Assembly: GCA_006226495.1 (NCBI GenBank)
Contig: SBGU01000002.1
Coordinates: forward strand, 24,461 to 88,460
From: Alphaproteobacteria bacterium
GTDB taxonomy: Bacteria; Pseudomonadota; Alphaproteobacteria; Sphingomonadales; Kordiimonadaceae
Length of the DNA stretch: 64,000 nt
Reading direction: 5' to 3'
Positions 59,494 to 64,000 of this stretch are shown here, piece after piece. A model generated the notes under the pieces. That model saw nothing but the letters and a program-made list of their open reading frames with translations, did not search any database and was not told where the DNA came from. The first letter of the stretch is position 1; every line of letters starts with the position of its first letter. The translations under genes were made by a program, and so were the position numbers.

Positions 59494-59642
59494 AAGTCGG
59501 AAATGAGCCCGCCTTTTTCCCAGTCGCCATAACGCGTGGGTTCGGGGCCCTGCCTGCCGCCGATTTCCCTGGGCCCGGCTTCAGGCTCCGTGGCTTTTGG
59601 CACAGGCGCTGGCTTGGCGGGTTTTTTGTCCTTGTCGCTCAT
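59490..59642 (-). CDS. DUF1674/SdhAF4-like protein
   Basis: A 50-aa gene too short for ordinary ORF calling. The C-terminus EIGGRQGPEPTRYGDWEKGG (then LISDF) is the conserved DUF1674 motif, related to the succinate dehydrogenase assembly factor SdhAF4. The N-terminus is Lys/Pro/Ala-rich. Its TAG stop overlaps the stop of the plus-strand 608-aa gene. It may help FAD insertion into succinate dehydrogenase, by analogy to mitochondria. Confidence 0.88.
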   Translation of the reverse strand: MSDKDKKPAKPAPVPKATEPEAGPREIGGRQGPEPTRYGDWEKGGLISDF

Positions 59643-59653
59643 GCACATGCCTC

Positions 59654-60544
59654 CTAACGGTTCAAGGGGCCCATGAGGCCCTCATCCGACGCCCGGTACC
59701 AGGCATAAAGACCAAAAAGCGCCACCACAATCGGCAGCACCATGCCGAACTCGTTGGCGTAACGCCAGGTTTCTTCATACTGCACGGTCATCGGCTGCAA
59801 CAGGTTCAGGATGAAGACATTATGCGCGGCATGCAATGTGGTGGCCGGCCACAGGCTTTTGGACTTGAGCCTGAGATAGGTCATGATGAAAGAAAGCCCG
59901 ATGGTCATGAGCGTGAAAGACGCCATCTGCAGATGCAGGTTCACGGGACCTGCATTGTAGGTGGTGTAATAAATCAGCGGCAGGTGCCAAGCGGACCAGA
60001 TGAGGCCCGTGACCAGGGACGCGACCGGGAAACTGGTCAGGCGCATCAATTGCGGCGTCAGGAAACCGCGCCAGCCGATTTCCTCGCCCAGCGAGGTGGC
60101 CAGATGCCAGATCATGCCCACGGTCGCCAGCATGATGGCGCCGAAGATCATGGTGCCGGTCTCCGACCAGCCGGACAGGCCGAGGTAGCGGCCGATTTCA
60201 GCCAGGAACTTGCTGTCGACAAGGCCGCCCAGGCCCATCTGCCAGATGAAGCCATAAGCGACAAGGCCATAGACAAGCGGCAGGAAATAGGCGGCCAAGT
60301 GCCAGCGGCTTTCGCCCCACTGCCAGGACAGGATGCCGACCCCAAGGCCCAGTATCTTGCAGGTAAGCAGCGCGGCCAGGCCCGGTGTCCACATGAGCGC
60401 GGCCACATGGTAGCGCACCAGCCCGAACTTGAGGATCAGATAATAGGCGCCTGACCCCAGTATGGCGGTCAGCACCAGAAACACCACAAGGGCCCGGATC
60501 ACGTGCCGGACCGGCAGAATTTCATCTTGGCCAATTGCAGACAT
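59654..60544 (-). CDS. CPBP-family intramembrane metalloprotease (CAAX-protease-like)
   Basis: The 296-aa membrane protein (ATG 60544; the longer frame adds 96 residues with no membrane sense) has about eight hydrophobic segments. It has the CPBP motifs: LGEEIGWRGFLTPQLM (EE-x3-R), SAWHLPLIYY (F/W-x-x-H-like) and LHAAHNVFIL (H-x3-N/H). Such proteases may cleave prenylated or bacteriocin-like peptides. The substrate is unknown. It is 11 bp downstream of the DUF1674 start on the same strand. Confidence 0.88.
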   Translation of the reverse strand: MSAIGQDEILPVRHVIRALVVFLVLTAILGSGAYYLILKFGLVRYHVAALMWTPGLAALLTCKILGLGVGILSWQWGESRWHLAAYFLPLVYGLVAYGFIWQMGLGGLVDSKFLAEIGRYLGLSGWSETGTMIFGAIMLATVGMIWHLATSLGEEIGWRGFLTPQLMRLTSFPVASLVTGLIWSAWHLPLIYYTTYNAGPVNLHLQMASFTLMTIGLSFIMTYLRLKSKSLWPATTLHAAHNVFILNLLQPMTVQYEETWRYANEFGMVLPIVVALFGLYAWYRASDEGLMGPLNR

Positions 60545-60740
60545 GCTATCACTATCCTTCCCGACCCTGGGTCCCGGTTTGTCCCTGTGCTGGCCCTTGG
60601 GTGATACCTTTCCACACAAGTAGCAAGCCAGCATGCTTGAACGCAACCGGTCCGTGCCCCAAATATAGGGTGAAGTTCCGGCGCCTTGGAAGAGTTTGGC
60701 CGACGAACCGTGCGACAGACAGGATGAACAGGTACCAACC

Positions 60741-61709
60741 ATGATGGGATTTGCCCGCACCAGCCTTCTGATGGCCGCCATGACCGGCCTTTTTCTGGGT
60801 TTCGGATTCCTGCTGGGGGGCCAGGGCGGCATGATGATCGCCTTTGCGTTCGCCTGCGTGATGAACCTGTTCGCCTACTGGAATGCCGACAAGCTGGTGC
60901 TGCGCATGCATGGTGCCCGGCAGGTGGACGAACGCACGGCGCCCGAACTGGTGTCGATCGTGCGGGGCCTTGCAGCCCGCGCCGATCTGCCGATGCCGGC
61001 GGTCTATATCATCGACAATGAGCAGCCGAACGCCTTTGCGACCGGCCGCAACCCGGACCATGCCGCCGTCGCCGCCACCACCGGGCTGTTGCGCATTCTG
61101 AACCGCGATGAAATCGAAGGCGTGATGGCGCACGAGCTGGCGCACGTCAAACACCGCGACACCCTTACCATGACCATCACCGCCACCCTCGCGGGGGCGA
61201 TTTCCATGCTGGCCAACTTCGCGATCTTCTTTGGCGGCCGGCGCGACAATCCGCTCGGCTTCATCGGTACGATCCTGATGATGATCCTGGCGCCCATGGC
61301 CGCCATGCTGGTGCAGATGGCCATTTCCCGGACCCGCGAATATGCCGCCGATGCCATGGGTGCCCAGATTTCCGGCAAGCCGCTGGCGCTCGCGAGCGCC
61401 TTGTCGAAGCTGCACCGCGGGGCAGAACGTGTGAGCAACGAAACGGCCGAGGCAAACCCGGCCACCGCGCATCTTTTCATCGTCAATCCGCTGCACGGCC
61501 GGTCGTTCGACAGCCTGTTCGCGACCCACCCGCGCATGGAAGAGCGCATCCGCCGGCTGGAGGCCATCGCGGGCGACGCCAGTTTCAACCCTGCAGCAGA
61601 CTGGCCGGCGAAACCGAACCCCGCAGCCGCGTCAAAAGCCACACCCACGGCCAAAGGCGCCGGCTCCGTACCTGAAGCCGGCGGCAGGCGCCGGGGGCCC
61701 TGGACCTAA
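60741..61709 (+). CDS. htpX: Zinc metalloprotease HtpX
   Basis: The 322-aa M48 membrane protease degrades damaged membrane proteins. It has the zinc motif H131-E132-L-A-H135 in [13 protein letters not shown], a later glutamate ligand in REYAADAMG, and two N-terminal plus two central hydrophobic segments (FFGGRRDN between them). The C-terminal tail is Pro/Ala-rich and basic, as in alphaproteobacterial HtpX. Start ATG 60741 was chosen for family length; ATG 60744 is possible. It overlaps the convergent adenosine kinase gene by four bases. Confidence 0.94.
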   Translation: MMGFARTSLLMAAMTGLFLGFGFLLGGQGGMMIAFAFACVMNLFAYWNADKLVLRMHGARQVDERTAPELVSIVRGLAARADLPMPAVYIIDNEQPNAFATGRNPDHAAVAATTGLLRILNRDEIEGVMAHELAHVKHRDTLTMTITATLAGAISMLANFAIFFGGRRDNPLGFIGTILMMILAPMAAMLVQMAISRTREYAADAMGAQISGKPLALASALSKLHRGAERVSNETAEANPATAHLFIVNPLHGRSFDSLFATHPRMEERIRRLEAIAGDASFNPAADWPAKPNPAAASKATPTAKGAGSVPEAGGRRRGPWT

Positions 61710-62695
61710 AGCCCCAGTTTTTCGGCTTTCAGTTTCGCAAGGCTGACCTCAGGCCGGGCGCCGAGGTGGGAAATCACCTCGGACGCCGCGAGGCTGCCAA
61801 GGCGCGCGCAATCCTCAAGACTGTGACCATTGGTATAACCATAGAGGAAGCCAGCAGCATACAGGTCGCCTGCGCCCGTGGTGTCGATCACCTTGGCGGG
61901 CAAGGCCGGCACTTCGATGCACACATCTTTCGCCAGAACGACCGAGCCTTTTTCCGAACGGGTCAGGGCCGCCAGCTTGACATAGGGGCTGAACTCGCGC
62001 GCCGCTTCCTCGAAGGTTTCAACCTGATAAAGCGATTTGATCTCGTCTTCATTGGCGAACAGGATATCGACCCGGTCGTGTACCAGTTCGACAAATTCCT
62101 TGCGGAACCGGTCGACACAGAAACTGTCCGACAGGCTGAGCGCCACCTGCCGGCCGTGTTTGTGGGCGATGTCCATGGCCTTCAGGATCGCATCCTTCTG
62201 GTTGTCGCGGTCCCACAGATAGCCTTCGAAATAGGTCACCTCGGCGGATGCCACCAGGTTTTCGTCGATATCATCGACCGTCAGCTCGCCACAGGCGCCA
62301 AGGAAGGTGCTCATGGTGCGCTGGGCATCGGGGGTGACCAGGATCATGCTGGTTGCCGTCGGCATGCCTTCGGTATTGGCCCTGGTGTCGTATCTTACGC
62401 CGATCGCGCGGATATCGTGCCGGAACACGGCGCCCAACTGGTCCTCGTGCACCTTGCCGATATAGGCCGCGCGCCCGCCAAACGAGGCAATGCCCGCCGC
62501 CGTATTGCCGGCGGAGCCGCCGGACCGTTCGGTCGCCGGTGGCATGCTGTCATAGATCCGGGCCGACGTTTCGGCATCCACCAGCATCATCGAGCCCTTG
62601 ATACGTTCATGTTCGACGAGGAAACTGTCCTCGACCTGGCCGAAGATATCGACAATGGCGTTACCGATACAAAGAACCTGGATATCATCCTGCAT
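61706..62695 (-). CDS. Adenosine kinase (PfkB family)
   Basis: The 329-aa carbohydrate/nucleoside kinase has the PfkB signature 1 region [24 protein letters not shown] and the anion-hole/catalytic motif [18 protein letters not shown] with the catalytic Asp. It matches bacterial adenosine kinases. The start has AGGGGAA upstream. Adenosine salvage is the expected role. Two copies of a 12-bp repeat lie directly upstream. Confidence 0.92.
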   Translation of the reverse strand: MQDDIQVLCIGNAIVDIFGQVEDSFLVEHERIKGSMMLVDAETSARIYDSMPPATERSGGSAGNTAAGIASFGGRAAYIGKVHEDQLGAVFRHDIRAIGVRYDTRANTEGMPTATSMILVTPDAQRTMSTFLGACGELTVDDIDENLVASAEVTYFEGYLWDRDNQKDAILKAMDIAHKHGRQVALSLSDSFCVDRFRKEFVELVHDRVDILFANEDEIKSLYQVETFEEAAREFSPYVKLAALTRSEKGSVVLAKDVCIEVPALPAKVIDTTGAGDLYAAGFLYGYTNGHSLEDCARLGSLAASEVISHLGARPEVSLAKLKAEKLGL

Positions 62696-62711
62696 GCGTC
62701 ATTCCCCTGTG

Positions 62712-62741
62712 TTTGCCGAAACCCCGGTATTTGCCGAAACC
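62712..62741. repeat. Two direct 12-bp repeats upstream of adenosine kinase
   Basis: TTTGCCGAAACC occurs at 62712-62723 and 62730-62741, 18 bp apart start to start. It lies 17-46 bp before the kinase start on the minus strand and may be a regulator binding site or a short slippage product. Confidence 0.5.
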
Positions 62742-62873
62742 ATAGAAAAGCCGTGCGGGATTGCAAGCCCCCTGCAACGTCCCTATCTTTATTGGTGAAC
62801 AAAAAAACGCCCAAAGTCGGCATTATTAGAACGAAGGTCCCGGCCACGGGGCCCGGAATACAGCGAGGAAACC

Positions 62874-63554
62874 ATGCTTGGCACAGCCCTGAACCGCACC
62901 TGGCAGCAATTGCTGCATCCAAAATTCCGCAGCGTTTTCCTGATATCCGTCACGGCGGCGGTCCTGACGCTCGGCCTGCTCTGTTACCTCTTGTTCGCCT
63001 ATTGGCCCAAGGAATATACCACCGGCATCGAATGGCTGGATACCACGGGCTATGTGACCGCGGTGATGATCGGCACCTATGTGCTGTTCCCGGCCATCGT
63101 GACCCTGGTGATGGGCGTCCTGATCGACCAGATCGCCACGGCGGTCGAGGAAGAATATTATCCGCACCGGGTCGGGCGCCGCAAAGTATCGCTTGCGGAC
63201 ACCCTGTTCGGCGCACTGAAGCTGATGCTGGCGATGATTTTCCTGAACGCCCTGGTGTTTATCCCCTATGTGATCCTGTTGTTCACCACGGTGGGCGCCG
63301 GGGCCTTCATCCTGTTCATCATCGTGAACGGTTATCTGCTGGGCCGCGAATATTTTGAAATGGTTGCCACCCGGCACATGCCGCTCCGCGAGGTGACGCG
63401 CCTCCGCAAGATGCATGGCGGCAAGATATTCATGGGCGGCGCCGCCGCTGCGGCCTTGTTTGCCGTGCCGTTCCTCAATATTCTGGCGCCGATCGTCACT
63501 GCGGCGGTCATGACCCATATCTTCCAGTTCCTCACCAGCGGGGAAAGAGCGTGA
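62874..63554 (+). CDS. EI24/CysZ-like membrane protein
   Basis: The 226-aa protein has about four to six hydrophobic segments and the EI24 family layout: basic N-terminus (RTWQQLLHPKFRSVF), central PAIVTLVMGVLIDQIATAVEEEYYP loop, and GYLLGREYFEMVATRH, which matches the CysZ/EI24 motif. CysZ transports sulfate; this may be a related but distinct family member. Its stop overlaps the next GTG start (GTGA), so the two are coupled. Confidence 0.85.
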   Translation: MLGTALNRTWQQLLHPKFRSVFLISVTAAVLTLGLLCYLLFAYWPKEYTTGIEWLDTTGYVTAVMIGTYVLFPAIVTLVMGVLIDQIATAVEEEYYPHRVGRRKVSLADTLFGALKLMLAMIFLNALVFIPYVILLFTTVGAGAFILFIIVNGYLLGREYFEMVATRHMPLREVTRLRKMHGGKIFMGGAAAAALFAVPFLNILAPIVTAAVMTHIFQFLTSGERA

Positions 63555-63973
63555 AACGATCCGGCCTGTTTTCAGTACTGTTCCTCGGCCTTGCGGCCTG
63601 CGGCCCCACGGGTAGCCCGGCGCCCGAAACCACGGTCAGCGCCCCGGAAGCGCCGGCCATGGCGCCTGACGGTGCGGTGGCGGAGACCACACCGCCCGAA
63701 CCCTTGCTGGCCGCCAGCCTGACCGGGCTCAATCCGCGCCAGGTGCAGGAAAAGATGGGCGAGCCAACTTTAGTGCGGCGCGATGGCCATGTGCAGGTGA
63801 TGCTGTTCGAAAAGGCCGACTGTGTGCTTGAGGTGGTTTTCTATGAACCCGCAACCGACGCCTGGTTCGAAGCCCGCACCATCAACGCCCGCACGGCAAA
63901 GGGCATGGCGGCGGACGCGGACACCTGCCTCGCGCGGCAACTGCCGTCCGGGCGCTGGCATAATGAACACTAG
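63551..63973 (+). CDS. Hypothetical lipoprotein, 140 aa
   Basis: The start is GTG 63551, overlapping the previous stop. The signal peptide has lipobox LAAC-G (FLGLAACGPTG), followed by a Pro/Ala/Glu-rich stretch and a small domain (LTGLNPRQVQEKMGEPTLVRRDGHVQVMLF). That pattern resembles SmpA/BamE-like small lipoproteins (GEP-T/V turn). The BamE assignment is inference only; the rest is too short to be sure. Confidence 0.75.
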   Translation: MKRSGLFSVLFLGLAACGPTGSPAPETTVSAPEAPAMAPDGAVAETTPPEPLLAASLTGLNPRQVQEKMGEPTLVRRDGHVQVMLFEKADCVLEVVFYEPATDAWFEARTINARTAKGMAADADTCLARQLPSGRWHNEH

Positions 63974-63987
63974 GGAAAGGGCACACG

Positions 63988-64000
63988 GTGGCCGGTTCTA
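63988..64000 (+). CDS. Possible start of the next gene, cut by the window edge
   Basis: GTG GCC GGT TCT begins at 63988 with GGGAAAGGG upstream. Only four codons are visible, so nothing more can be said. Confidence 0.3.

Overview
This window is high-GC chromosomal DNA of an alphaproteobacterium. Supporting signs are a FYDLN-acid (TIGR02300-type) protein, a zf-CHCC protein, a 50-aa DUF1674 (SdhAF4-like) protein, and alphaproteobacterial-style HtpX and aroA. The species cannot be named from the sequence. Housekeeping blocks alternate with four accessory blocks. Reading on both strands recovered a complete insertion element with its target duplication, two tRNAs, several terminators, a probable Pho box, and a probable heat-shock promoter with an RNA thermometer.

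Layout. 30-2357 is a complete IS1595-type element with 24-bp imperfect inverted repeats and an 8-bp target duplication (TTTTCTTT). It carries a zinc-ribbon DDE transposase and up to four AT-richer passenger genes, and it landed in the T-tract of a terminator just upstream of a candidate Pho box and a PiT phosphate transporter. 3999-13293 is mostly core: a Bcr/CflA exporter, an esterase, polA, a zf-CHCC protein, an ABC ATPase coupled to nadB, two tandem TonB_C paralogues and tRNA-Arg(CCG).

13556-30541 is a catabolic block beside tRNA-Arg. It encodes an MFS_2 transporter, acyl-CoA ligase, class II aldolase, DUF4387 and AtuA/DUF1446 proteins, a LysR regulator, an HSL-type hydrolase, a 2-hydroxyacid dehydrogenase, a LeuD/LeuC-type dehydratase, a thioesterase, a lipase-like lipoprotein, a TonB-dependent receptor and a secreted metallo-beta-lactamase-fold hydrolase. 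Together they look like uptake, hydrolysis, CoA activation and breakdown of an unidentified ester or terpenoid/branched acid.

30715-35420 is a compact signalling locus: a response regulator with an unusual receiver and an unknown output domain, a DHp-like plus receiver protein with no ATPase, a multi-TM GAF histidine kinase, and a FeeM/LuxI-like acyl-amino-acid synthase. It resembles a synthase-sensor-regulator cell-signalling circuit. aroA, a FYDLN-acid protein and tRNA-Ala(GGC) follow.

37985-47479 is a small biosynthetic cluster with no NRPS or PKS: a TPR/LpxL-like acyltransferase, a fatty acyl-AMP ligase, a tandem P450-like fusion with two heme cysteines but degenerate ExxR and I-helix motifs, an acyl carrier protein, a NodU/CmcH carbamoyltransferase, and a convergent B12-binding radical SAM enzyme. 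It would make a carbamoylated acyl product of unknown structure.

47631-64000 holds an orphan ParA plus a ribbon-helix-helix partner behind a 12-bp inverted repeat, two divergent SPOR proteins, a heat-shock unit (sigma-32-like promoter, start-site-sequestering hairpin, Hsp20, YjbQ), a DUF481 outer-membrane protein, an SDR, an MFS transporter, a HerA-like ATPase paired with a 608-aa protein of unknown function, DUF1674, a CPBP protease, HtpX, adenosine kinase and an EI24/CysZ-like membrane protein.
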